From: Ceratotherium simum simum
Lineage: Eukaryota; Chordata; Mammalia; Perissodactyla; Rhinocerotidae
Assembly (NCBI RefSeq): GCF_000283155.1
Contig: NW_004454229.1
Location: forward strand, 8,254,367 to 8,318,366
Length of the DNA stretch: 64,000 bases
Direction of reading: 5' to 3'
Shown here: positions 1 to 11,542 of the stretch, piece by piece
Numbering within the stretch: the first letter of the stretch is position 1
How the letters are laid out: every line of letters begins with the position of its first letter
The notes under the pieces: model-generated
The model's input: only the letters and a program-made list of their open reading frames with translations
What the model was told of the DNA's origin: nothing
The model's database searches: none
Position numbers and translations under genes: made by a program

Positions 1-1560
1 CTCTTTGTCTTCACCTCTCTCTCCAATTTTCAGGGTGGTCGTTTGCCCTGTGACCTCAATTCTCTTATCAATCTAAGAGGAGTTGTTGATTTTCAGTTTG
101 TTCAGCTTTCTCTTGCTGTGAAATGGCAGTGACCACTTATAAGGTCTTTACATGTCAGACCAGACACTGGAAGTCTCATTGCCTTCCATTTATGAAGGAT
201 ATTTTTTCTGGATATAGACATTTAGTTTGACAATTTTTGTACTTTTAGCACATTAAAGGTGTTCTATTGTCTTCTATCCTGCATGTTTCTGATGAGAATT
301 CAATAGTCACTCTAAGTTTTTCTCTTTTGTATGTAATGTGTCTTTTTCTCTGGCTGCTTTTAAGATTTTCTCCTTATTACCAGTTTTCAGCAATTTGGCT
401 ATGATGTAGCTTGCTGGTTTTATCTTTTGTGTGTGTTTACCCTCTTGAGATTCTCGGAAAAATTTGGTCAATTATTTCTTCAAATAATTTTTCTCCCACC
501 ACACACCACCCACCACCCTGTATGGGTCTCTAGTTACATGAATATTAGACTATTTTATATTTTCTCAATGTCACTGAGGCTCTGTTTTTCTTTTTTTCTT
601 ATGGCTTTTTTTCTTATGTGCTCTCACTTGGATAGTTTCAAGCTTGCTAATCTTTTGTTCTGTTACTAAGCTCATTTCATTTAAGATATTAAATTTTTCA
701 TCTCTAGGATTTCCATTTGGTTCTCTTTATATCTTTTATTTATTGACCCATATGTTTCTATTATTCTTTAAATCCTTGAAAATATTTATAATGGCAGGTC
801 TGGAGTCCTTGTCTGCTAATTCCATTATCTCTATAACTTCTGGGCTTATTTCTACTGATTGACTTTTCTTCCAGTTATGGGTGACATTTTTCTGGTTTTT
901 TGCATGTCTAGTAAATTTTTATTGATTGCTAGACATTATACATTTTACATTATTGAACATCTAGATTTTATTGCCTTCCTTTAAAGAGTGTGAAAGTGTG
1001 TTTTGTCAGGCACTTAATTTGCTTGTGAATCAGCTTGATGTTTTCAAGGCTTGTTTTTAAACTTTGTTAGGGTAAGTCTAGAGTAAGGTTATCCTCTACT
1101 CTGCTACAATGGCATGAACTTTCTTGGGTCTCTACAGAATCCCCTAGATGTTCAACAAGGTCTCTGCACTCTGGCTATTTAGAACTCCCAGCCCTTTGTG
1201 GGCTCTAGGAGTTGTTTGGCTTACAGCTCCTTGGTACATATCGTTTGCCAGATACTTGTTTTTGCTTGACCTCAGAGAGTCCCACTCTACACATGCACAG
1301 GATAGTATTCAGCTGGATTCAAGGGAACCCCTATGTATATTTCTGGATCTCTTTCTGGGCTTACCTCCCTCCTCTATAGTACTCTATCCTGCAATTCAAG
1401 TCACTTAGGCCTCCCCAAATGCCTATCTCTGTTCCCTCAACTCAATGAACCTGTGAACCTTTGCCTGGGGTCCCCCTCCCTGTCCCACCTTATTGTGGCG
1501 CTCACCTTATTTTACCTTCTCACATGGAGCACAATTCTGTGTTGTCCAATGTCTGACAAC
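1..1560 (-). mobile_element. Ancient L1M fragment
   Basis: 'ctctggctgcttttaagatt', 'atgaatattagactat', 'tcactgaggctctgtttttc' and 'atttccatttggttctc' follow the order of a common L1M internal region in antisense. It is diverged and non-coding. The L1 match is clearest from about 300 to 1000 and the outer limits are uncertain. Confidence 0.55.
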
Positions 1561-1769
1561 AGATGAATTGTGTATATTGTTCAGTTTTTCTAGTTGCTTA
1601 TGGCCACTGAGCAAGTGTATTACCAGTGACCAATTATAGCATTTCACTATAGCAATAAGTGTATAGGACATTCCACATGTTCATTTATGCATTAATTTAG
1701 CAGACAGCTATTAAATATCTAACAAGTGTCTGGCGCTGTTTCTTAAGAAAAAGCAAAATGGTAGCCTAG

Positions 1770-2000
1770 AAAAAGTCTAACATTTGAAGTTAAGAGATCT
1801 GGGTTTCAGTCTAGATTCTCCATTTGTTCACTTTGTGACAAGTTATTTAACCTCTCTGAGTCTCGTTTCCTTACTGTTAGACCAGGATAATAATATGCTG
1901 ACTTTGCAGGATTATTGGTAGGCTAAATATATTGTGTATAAAACAACTAGCCAACTCCTGACACACAGCTTGAGGCTGATTGATTGCAATTATTATTTTT
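1770..2000 (+). repeat. MIR SINE
   Basis: 'gatctgggtttcagtctaga', 'ttatttaacctctctgagtc' and a downstream 'ggataataatatgctgactt' follow the MIR core in sense order. Confidence 0.75.
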
Positions 2001-2790
2001 ATCAAATGTGCTATGGAAAGAATTGAAGGGACAATAAATCAGCAGATTGCGGTGAAAAATGCCTCCATTGGAGACTAGTAATAACCTTATGACTGGAAGT
2101 AAAGGCATAAACTGGGAGACATCCAAAAGAAAGAAAGAACAATGAAAACTGAGAGTTTAAAGAAATAAACTTTCCCTCTCTGGTTAAGTAAGGGAGAGTC
2201 TCGCAGTATTCAATCTGAGAATTTCAGAATGAGTAATACAGGCACACTCAAGCACTGAAAGGCAGACCAGCAGCTACTGATAAAGCAATTGGATTCCTTA
2301 AAGACAGAAGACGGAGCACCAGGAATGATGGCATCTCCATATCAAAAATGGTACAGTAGCATAGATGAAGACAGATGGAAGGATGTCCCTCAGTGTCAGT
2401 CTCCATAAACTGGGTAGAGAGCTACAGCTAAATCTGAGATTTCATGACATGCAGAAAGAATATTTTCCAACTTTATGGGCCAGACATGAAAATAACAGTG
2501 ATTCCAGTTAATTAAACTTAGTAGCAAAACTCTTTGATTTAAGTATATGTTTTATTTTTCAGAAATACTCAGGAGAGTTGCAAGAAGATTGAAGGCAAAG
2601 GAAGCCTAACTCATAAATAACCCATGCTACTAATTCACTGGGGATTGAAATGAAAGAATGAATGATGGAGGTGTTAAGCTTTACATCAGGCTATTTCCCA
2701 GCTCACACCAAAATTTACTTTTTGTGCTTTCGGCTCCAACGCCATTTTTCAAAGTAACCTTAACAGAAACATGTTTAAGTAAATTAACAT
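2000..2790. other. No recognisable feature
   Basis: AT-rich unique-looking sequence with no ORF, repeat or RNA gene that I can name. Confidence 0.6.
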
Positions 2791-2960
2791 TGTGTTAATT
2801 TCCTTGTGTTCAGATTTATCTCTGATAAAATGTAAGCACCTTGAATTCAGTCGATGATGACTTATTTTTCTTTATATCACATTAGTATCCGATGCTAATA
2901 TGTGGCCCATAGTGGGTGCTTGATAAGTAGTTTAAGCATAAAAATTTGAATGAATTAATG
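2790..2960 (+). mobile_element. L2 3' end fragment
   Basis: 'aaaatgtaagcaccttgaat' through 'agtgggtgcttgataagtag' matches the L2 3' end ('..gtaagctcc..tagtaggtgctcaataa'). Confidence 0.65.
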
Positions 2961-4100
2961 ACAAAATTTCTGACATAATTAGCAAGAAAAATTTATGAAA
3001 GGGTGACTTTTTAAAGTGGAGCTGACCACTGACCAATTGGAACTCTGATGCAGATTAAAGTCGGGGCATATTTTTGTATAAAGCTTTAGACAAATCATCT
3101 TCCTCTCCCTCCCCTCACCCAGTCTAGCCATAGAACATACAAACAGTCATGAGTGCTTTGAGAAGAACTCTCAGAGGTACCAACAGCTGGAAACAACGCA
3201 GGGCAATTTGTGGGATGAGAACTTGGTGGAATTTTATATAATATTCTTATTTTGGTTGGTTTCCACTTTAGTAAATTAAAATTCTTTAAAACACACAGTA
3301 ATACCAATGAATAAATTCAGGCAGAAATAGGACTGTTAAATGATATTATGTATGGGAAGCTGTTGAAGTGATTGTGACCTCTATCTTTATTAGAATAATC
3401 AAATAGGGTTTATTTATCAGTGACATTCCTGGGATTATTCCTTAGAGTGAACTCCTTGAGAGTGACCAAACCACACTATTGAACAGAACTATATATTGTT
3501 TCCTATGTTGTTAATTCAAGAACAACTACATATGACATACTACAAATGATAGTAATAATTGAATTGGTCTAAAAAACTACATGATTTAGAGCCAAAAAGA
3601 TTCTATTGTCCAACCTGTTCTGAATTCCTTTATATGCATTGTCCAAGTTCTATGGCACATCATCACACCAAGGTGCCACTCCTGGTTTCAAGGCTTTATT
3701 ATGATTTAAGCAGACTTCTAATTTCCATGGCCATGTATAATTGCTCAAAGTTTAAGTACCAAATTTGTATTAGTTGTACTTTAGGAGATTAGATGCCATG
3801 CAGAGACATCCTCTGAAATGACTGCCACTAGTTATGTATTATCCTGGGGATGGCATCCTCCTCTATTTCCTCAGTCCTGCAATATCCTCTCCTTCTGATC
3901 CATGTGTCCTATCCTCTCTGTTGTCAATATTTACTTTTATCTGAAGCCAGTAGCCTCTCTGTGATGCCTATGCTCTAGCAGTGTGAGAAATGCTTTAAAT
4001 CCTTTTCATGTGAATAGTAACTTCTTGACTAAATCCTAAGCCTTAAAAATTTGCATTTTCCCAATTAGACAGAAATAAATGAGTTTTTTCTTAGGTTAGA
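2960..4100. other. No recognisable feature
   Basis: Unique-looking AT-rich DNA. The short frames at 3095-3307 (minus) and 3559-3792 (plus) have no family resemblance I recognise. Confidence 0.55.
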
Positions 4101-4109
4101 TTCATATTT

Positions 4110-4620
4110 AGCAAACTGTACAATACTGAGTGTGTAATGGGATGAGTTTTGACAAATGTGTGCACCTATATAATCAAAGTTTCTATCAAAATATAGAACA
4201 TTCCCATTTCCCAGAAAGTTCCCTCATGGCCTTTTAGCAGGCAATCTCTCACGTCAGAGATAGCCGTTCTAAAATTTTTCTATAATAAAATAGTTTTTGC
4301 CTGTTTTAGAACATCATATAAATTGTCATACAGAATGTGCTATTTTTTACCCACTTTTTTTGGCTCAGCAGAGTGTTTGAGAGACTTATCCACGAAATTC
4401 TTTCATTGCTGAGTAGCATTGAAACATGAATATACCACAGTTTGTTTCTCCATTTACCTGTTGCTGTACAAAAGGGGTGTTTCCAATTTGAAACGGCAAT
4501 GGATATTCTTGTGCAAGTATTTTTGTGGACATTTGCTTTCATTTCTTTTGGAAATACACCTAAGAATGGGCGTATAGGGTCATAGGGTGGGTGCCAACAC
4601 TTTTCCACAGTGGTTTAGTG
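4110..4620. mobile_element. L1M 3'-region fragment
   Basis: 'gaatataccacagtttgttt', 'ggtgtttccaatttg' and 'gggtcatagggtgggtg' match an old L1 3'-region text. The 100-codon minus-strand frame here is incidental. Confidence 0.55.
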
Positions 4621-6380
4621 GCTGCTGCGGGGTGCTGGCCAGATTCCCCCTTCTAGGACTAAAGCATGCGTTCTCTCATCTGCTAGAAATGTTGGCAGCT
4701 GACAGCCCTGAGCTAAATCTCTCTCTGGGACTTGCCCTCAGCTGAAGAAAGCCACCTCACCCGAGAAAACACACAGGGCTGGGACTAGGGTGAGGCAAGT
4801 GGGGCGCCGAGGGTACAAAATGTAAGAAGGTTCTTGCTCTAAGGTTCATGCAAGGGCAGTCCCTTGTTCCTGCTGCCCACACATATCCACACACAGCTTC
4901 AGAATCTCTCTTCTCCACCACCCATAAGAGCAGGCCTATTATCAAATGAAAGGTAGCAACTTTTAGTTTTTACCGTCAATAGTAACTTTTTCAATCTGTA
5001 GAACATAACACTATTCACAAAGCATTTTCATCTGTGTATTCTCTTTTTATCTTTGTATGAAGCTTAGCAGGTGGAGAAGGACTTTACGGGTAATGAGATT
5101 GGTTCAAGACATTAAGCAACATTGCCAATAACAAAGCGAAAATGAAGTCCAAGTCCTAACACACCACAAGCACCAAACTTTTCCGTAATTGCCTTCCCAA
5201 TATGCTGTAAGTTCCTTCCTGGCAATACGGTTAAAAAAAAAAAAAAGGTGAATGCATGGCAAATGAACGGGCATCAATGGTAGACTTTCCTTCAGCCGAA
5301 CCACACGACATTGACAAAGCACATTGGCTCTGCATCAACAAAATATCTCCAGAAGCTGGCAATTCTTTCACATGGGAAAATTACTTTTCTCATTATATGT
5401 GATTCTATTTCCTCACTTGGCACCAAACCATTAGCCAGTAGATCGAAGGTTGACTCCTGTACTTTAAATAACAGACTGTGTCATTTTAGAGAAATCATAT
5501 CACTTCTCAGAGTTTCATTTTCCCCATCTGCAAAACTGGTTCTCAGAATTTGTCGTTTCAGGGATTATATTTGTGTGTGTGTGACTGTGTATGTGTGTGC
5601 GTGTGAAAACTACTACTATTATCACTATCAATCCATCATTTCATAAAAGAACAGGATAAAGGTTGATCCTTTAAAACGAATATATTGAGCTGATGAGATG
5701 GATGTAAATGCCATCATGACCAAGCCTGAGCTGAGCACCGGCCTTTGGGAATCACGGTCCTGGGTGATCTCCAAGATCCTTTTAATTTCTGAAGTTATCA
5801 GCCTCTCTGAAGGCAACATGACAGTGTTTGTAAAACAGCATTGTCCCGTGGTGGTAGGGAGCAGTTCATAATGTTTCTGATTTTCTGGAGGAATTTCATT
5901 AAGTGGCTTGCCACTGGGAGCTGGACACCAGAGAAGAGGCCTGACCCAAAGAAATCTGGTGATTGAAGGTAACGTTTGATTGCCAGCTTATTTTGTTCGG
6001 GAACCATTCACACCTAGCAGAGTGCCTGAGACTATAAGAGCCCCAAAAACAGCACACTGCCCCGCAGCACTATGAGCTCAGTGAGGCCAACTTGATCTGT
6101 AGTAGGTGATGGATCTTGCACTTGATGGTTGAAGGAGGAAGCAGGCCTCTCATTCACAACAATCATCTTTAATGGCAGCAAACCTGAAAAGGCCCCTCTG
6201 ACATATTCCCTCTGACAAGGGAAAAGTGACAATTGGCAGTTTTCAAACCCCATTTGACTGCAAAACAATTCAACTTTACCCTTTACATTTGCTCTTTTTC
6301 TAATTTACTTTTTAAGAATGTAGGATGTAAACTGTTGCAGTAATAAGTAAGTTTTTTGCTATCCTTCATAGTTTGTAAAC
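4620..6380. other. Mostly unannotated; weak MIR trace and a TG tract
   Basis: 5490-5550 contains 'tcacttctcagagtttcatt', a weak MIR-like piece. 5570-5605 is an imperfect (TG)n. No gene is supported; the overlapping short frames on both strands look random. Confidence 0.5.
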
Positions 6381-6560
6381 AACATTTTTATATGATTCCT
6401 TATTTAATCCTCATAGCCTTCCATGGAAATGTATACTTTTTTCTCGTGGAGACACTGAGGCATAGACCAGGGAAATGACCTTCAGAAAACCACATAGTCA
6501 GAGACCAGTGGCATCAAAGTATTTGCCTGGATTATGATTATACTAGATTAAAATCTCTAT
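6380..6560 (-). repeat. MIR SINE
   Basis: 'ttatttaatcctcatagcct', then 'gagacactgaggcatagacc' and 'accacatagtcagagaccag', give antisense MIR order. Confidence 0.7.
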
Positions 6561-6660
6561 GGGCAGACACCAAATCTGCATCCGCAGCACCAATCCCAGT
6601 GCCTGGTATGTGAAAGGCACTAAATAACTAATATTTGAGTGAGGGAATGAATGGATGAAT
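6545..6660 (+). mobile_element. L2 3' end fragment
   Basis: 'cccagtgcctggtatgtgaa' then 'ggcactaaataactaatatt' and 'gaatgaatgga' match the L2 terminus. Confidence 0.6.
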
Positions 6661-7440
6661 ATACTAAGGAACTAAAGTGTAAGAATTTATCCTGCTTTTT
6701 AGCCATTTTTCACTAGATGTCACAAACTTCCTGAGAGCCTCTGGAATTATAAACACGGAGATGCCCATGGACATGATCAGCTTCCTATTTTTGTTTATCC
6801 AGTACTTATACGTTGAACAACTACCACATGAAAGGCAAGGTGTTAAATAATATGAAAATTTTACAGGAATACGTATGGACCTTAGTCATCTATGTCTGGA
6901 AAACGATATTAGTGAGTAGAAAAATTATGATTTCACTATACTCTTTCTATATATACCTTCCTCCCACCTCTTACGGCCTGCTTCCCCTGGTTAATAAGAC
7001 TGGTGAATGCAAGAACTAGCCTATAGAGACAAAGTAAGTGTTAAGATTTCATGTTACTCATCCCAGATTTCTATGACAGTCAAATAAACAACGAAATAGT
7101 AGAGAAATATCCCAGCTTTTCCATCATGACCATGTTTCTGGTAAACTAAATATGTCTTATAAATCAAATGCTTTGTTCTACTCACTTCCAGGAAAATTGG
7201 AGAATTTCGTTTTCATTTATGGTCATCTTCAGTTAGTAATAGTTCCTAATGCAAAAACTTTAATAGTTCTCAATCCTGAACACACGCACTATGAGAGTCT
7301 TAAAAATACATAATGCAATTTCCTAACTTCACCCAAGATCCACTAAAACTGAATTTCTTGGTTTCATTTTCAAATTGCTTTTCCAAAAAAGAAAAAGTTA
7401 GGAGCAAGTATATAGTTGTGCTATATAGGGAGCCAGAAAT
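6660..7440. other. No recognisable feature
   Basis: AT-rich, no supported gene or repeat. Confidence 0.5.
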
Positions 7441-8710
7441 GAGGAGGTAGTTGGAGGGGGATGTGGGGTAAACAGAAGTTTATTTTTGAAGATAAAACCT
7501 CTAACACCATGTTTATATCCTGATGGGAAAGATCCAGTGGAGAGAGAGGGACAGATATGTTGATGAGTCAGGAGAGAACACAATTGCTAGAGGCAAGACA
7601 TTCAGTAGGTAAAGGGGATGCATCTAGTGCACAAGGAGAAGGGATGGCCTTTGATAAAATCCTAAATGCCCATCTCTATTAAAGGAAGAAGGGCAGAGTA
7701 CCGTCAGTTGGTAGAAGCTGTGGTGAGAGCACGCAGAAGTTCTACTTTCTCAGTGAAGTTAGAAACAAGGTCATGAATAAAAAGAGTGGAGGAGAGGGGA
7801 GAGGTATACTGGAGATTTGAGACGAGAAGGAAAGATATGAAATTGTTACCCAGGAAAGTAGCATAGTGATTGAACCAGGAAATTATGGGGCATGCAAAAG
7901 CCACATCAACAAAACAGACAAAGACCTACCCTTATGGCATTTACATTCCTATGACAGAGAAGATAAACAAACAAACAAACAAATAATCAATCTAATGTCA
8001 GATAAATGCTATGAAGAAAATAAATCAGTGTAAGGGCATAATGGGGGCAGGATAACATCAGTAGGGAGGTCAAGGGAGACCTCTTGATTAGATGACACTA
8101 GGAGCAGATCTGAGTGACCTGAGGGAGCAAGATTGGGTGTAGGGGGAGTGATTATTCCAAAAAAAGAGAACCCCAAGAGCCAAGTCCATAAGGAAATATG
8201 TTCGATGCATTCAAGAAACTATAAGTAGGTGAGTGTGGCTGGAATGGAGTGACCAAGGGGAAGAGTGTGAGGGGATGTAAACGCAGAGAAGACGCAAAGG
8301 AACAGACTGAGATGGGCCTCGTAGAGCATGGTAAGGAATGGATTTTATTCTACATATTCAGGGAAGCCACTGGAGGGATTTAATCAAGGAATGAATCATC
8401 TGACTTCTCTTTTAAAAGAATCCCTCTGCTACTCTATTGAGAATAAACTTTAATGGCAGGTATGGAATCAGGAAGACCAATTACCAGACAGATTCAATGG
8501 TTCAGGGTTCAATGGTGGCTTGGGTGTGGTAGCAGTGGAGTGGTGGGAAGTGGTGAGGTTTGGAACATATTTTGAAGACAGAACATAATAGGATTTGTTG
8601 ATGGATGGATGCAAAATGTGAAAGAGAGAGTCAAAGAGGAGGGTCAAAGATGACTTCCAGCATTTTGGCCTGCGCAGTGGAGCAAATGGCAATGCCATTT
8701 ATGGACACGC
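7440..8710 (-). mobile_element. Long L2 LINE remnant
   Basis: From 7905 the text 'gacagagaagataaacaaac', 'gctatgaagaaaataaatca', 'gagggagcaagattggg', 'agccactggaggga' and 'aatgacttccagcattttgg'-like strings follow the antisense L2 order closely up to about 8710. 7440-7900 is more diverged but appears to continue it. Non-coding. Confidence 0.6.
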
Positions 8711-8859
8711 AGAGCTTTAAGGGAAGAGGGACTCAAGAGCTCAGTTCCAGCATTTTCCACACAATATTGACGTTATTAAAATATATGACTATCATTCCAT
8801 TAGATGATCAGCAATCAGAGTGAGAACTGCAAATTCCCAAAAGCCCCTGCACCTCGCCC

Positions 8860-9690
8860 AATTTTTAACATATGATAGTGTGATATTGTGATATAATGAG
8901 AAATGTATGTTTGATCTTTGTCTTGTTTCCTGGCACAAGGACTTCTGGGACCCTTGAAATTTCCTACGTGATAGGGGTGAGAGGAGTTTCTTTTATTATT
9001 CACAATAAGCCATTTCTGGATTTATGCTAATGAGATGACCGGTTGCTAGGGGTCCCTAGATGGTTTCAGAATATGGGCTGGTTGCCAAAAAGACCAAGGC
9101 ATGACTGGAGGACTGGAGCTTTCGGTTTCACTCCCCAGCCTCTGGGGAGGAGAGAGGGACTGGAGATTGAGTTAATCCAATGGCCAATCATGCCTATGTA
9201 ATGAAACCTCCATAAAAATCCCTAAAGGGCAGGGTTCGGAGAGCTTCCAAGTTGGTGAACACATTGAGGTGATGGGAGGGTGGCATGCCTAGGTGAAAGA
9301 AGCTCCATGCCCGCCATCCACCCCAATAGCTTTCTCTATGCATCTCTTCCATTTGGCTCTTCCTGAGTTGTATCTTTTATAACAACTAGTAATAGTAAGA
9401 AAAGGACTTTCCTGAGTTCTGTGAGCTATTCTAGCAAATTATCAAGCCTGAGAAAAAGGAATCTGTGAGAAGCCCCAAGTCAGACAGAAGTGTGAGTAAC
9501 CTGAGGACCCAATACTTGTAACTGGCGTCTGAAGTGGATGCTGACACTAACTTTGGTAGTTCGTGTCCAAATTAATCGGATTGTAGGACACCCAGTTAGT
9601 GTCTGAAGAGTTGGATCCAAATTGCTTGGTGTAAGAAAAACCCACACACATTTGGTGTCAGAAGTGTTGTGAGTAAAAACATGCCGGAGG
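8860..9690 (+). mobile_element. Solo LTR of an ancient endogenous retrovirus (family not named)
   Basis: 'taatgaaacctccataaaaa', 'gttcggagagcttccaagtt', 'tatgcatctcttccatttgg', 'gagttctgtgagctattcta' and the end 'acatttggtgtcagaagtg' match a remembered mammalian LTR with a TATA-like box (about 9210) and an A-rich poly(A) region (about 9380-9400). No internal gag, pol or env sequence follows, so only the LTR is present. It lies just upstream of the L1 left arm. Confidence 0.5.
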
Positions 9691-9854
9691 TAGACAGCCC
9701 TTAAAATTCATTGAACAGATCTTTAGAATATAGTCTATGGAAAGATTAATTATATGCCAAGAATTTATTATTGATATATGCTCTCTCTAAATCATGGGAC
9801 CAAAATGTAACTTTATGGCCCGTATGAGAGGTGTTTTAAAAACACAACCAAAAG

Positions 9855-10090
9855 CTTTTTTCTAAAGACTTAAAAAAATAGATAAACTTCTGGCAAGTTT
9901 TATTTAAAAAGAGAGAGAGAATACATTAAAAAATTATATTAGGAATAAAAGCAAAAGTATGATTTTACAGATTCTGAAAATCATAACAGAGTACTACCAA
10001 TAATTTATGTCCAGAAATTTTCTAACTTAGATTGGAAAAATTTCCATAAAAAATATAACAAAAACTGACTGAGAAAAAAAAGAATGAAGC
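9855..10090 (+). mobile_element. L1 ORF2 remnant, left arm (target of the NORAD insertion)
   Basis: Text such as 'aatagataaacttctggcaa', 'aggaataaaagcaaa' and 'caaaaactgactgag' matches the remembered L1M ORF2 stretch just before the reverse transcriptase domain. It is heavily mutated and non-coding. The same ORF2 continues at 15455, after the NORAD copy. Confidence 0.7.
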
Positions 10091-10100
10091 TTTTTTTTTT
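10085..10100. other. Left target-site repeat and oligo-T (3' end of the NORAD retrocopy)
   Basis: 'tgaagc' runs into an uninterrupted T tract that ends at 10100, followed by the retrocopy 3' end. The other flank has 'tgaagtttcttt' at 15443-15454. The repeat is short and imperfect, as expected for an older insertion, and the second copy ends at TTT/AA, the L1 endonuclease cleavage preference. Confidence 0.5.
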
Positions 10101-11542
10101 AAGGTTTTCCAAATAACATGTATTTTTTAAAAGTTAACAAGTGAATAATAAGAAACTGAAAAACACAAGAAGCAAAGAACAAAGTCATCCACAATCACAA
10201 GCAGTTTACAGTTTGACATGTCCTTCTAGGTCCCTGTGTGTTCATCTACACAACTAAGCATCTATTTTTATCGAATGAAGGTTATACAGTTATGTATCAT
10301 GCTTTTTCACACATCACAAATATTTACCATTTCAAAGCCTCAAACCTATATGAGTATTTTGATAACCAAGAATACACTACACCAACTCAATCTGGAAGAA
10401 AAATGTAATCCTGCCTTTCTTGGCAACAAAAATGGCAACAGCCCTCTAAATAAAGATATTGGCAGCGTTATGATTAAAATACTGCATTCCCTTAATGTTC
10501 AATTAAAAATGAGACATAAAGCAACAGTACACAAAATATAATACTTCTAAGAGAACCCGATATCCGATCTATACTATTATTAGCAAGGAGGTATGTTTCC
10601 ATTGAATTACTTAACAATGTATTCCTATAGTACAGCCAAAAGAGGTGCACACAGATCAATGCCTATCACCAAAGTGTAAATACAAACACATCCGCATACA
10701 TGCCTCCCCCATACTTCCTTTTGCCCCTCTGCTGCCAACCTAACGAACAAGTCCCGCTGTATATTTCTCAGCGATGGTTTAACAACTCCATGTCCAAGAT
10801 GCTTCTTTTCTATCAATTACAACAAAAAGATATTTACGAATTGGTTAATTCACTAGCTCTACTTTTTATCATACATTGTCACCTCAAGACATCTGAAAAG
10901 CTTAGATGCTGCAAAATAATGAACCCTGTCTACAATACACACAGGTACTTTACAAAAATGCACTTATAGACCTACAGTTATTACTTAAAACTGTCTTCTA
11001 GATATGGAGATACTAGCAAAGAGCCCTTCCCTACACCCTTCCTCTTCTCCCTCCTCCACCACTTCAATGACTAAGTATAGGACCACATCCGGCTCCAAGA
11101 GGTGGATTAACAAAGACACTCTGAGAAGACAGTCATTCCAAAAAACTAACACAAGGGCATTTATACAAGTTTTACTACCTCTACTTTTAACATAGTTTGG
11201 GCATTAGGACTTGTTTATCCTTTAACACATAGCAATATTAACTAAAATGCACATATAGAACAATCATTAGACAGTCTGAACTTGTCTAAGGAGTCATGGG
11301 CACAGAACCCTCCTCTGGGCACTTCCTTCCCTACCCACCCCTCCCACACCCAGTGAACAGTCAGCATACTCTCCAAGACATCAAGTTTAACAATCCCATT
11401 CCCAAAACACAACCATTCCTACAAATTAACTGAAAAAACACTTAAAGGGTATTACTTGAACTCTCTTCTTTTAATATATGTTGTTCACTTTTAAACATCT
11501 AGAAAGACTAGATGTTTCAAACAAGGATTTAAGTTTGTCCAT

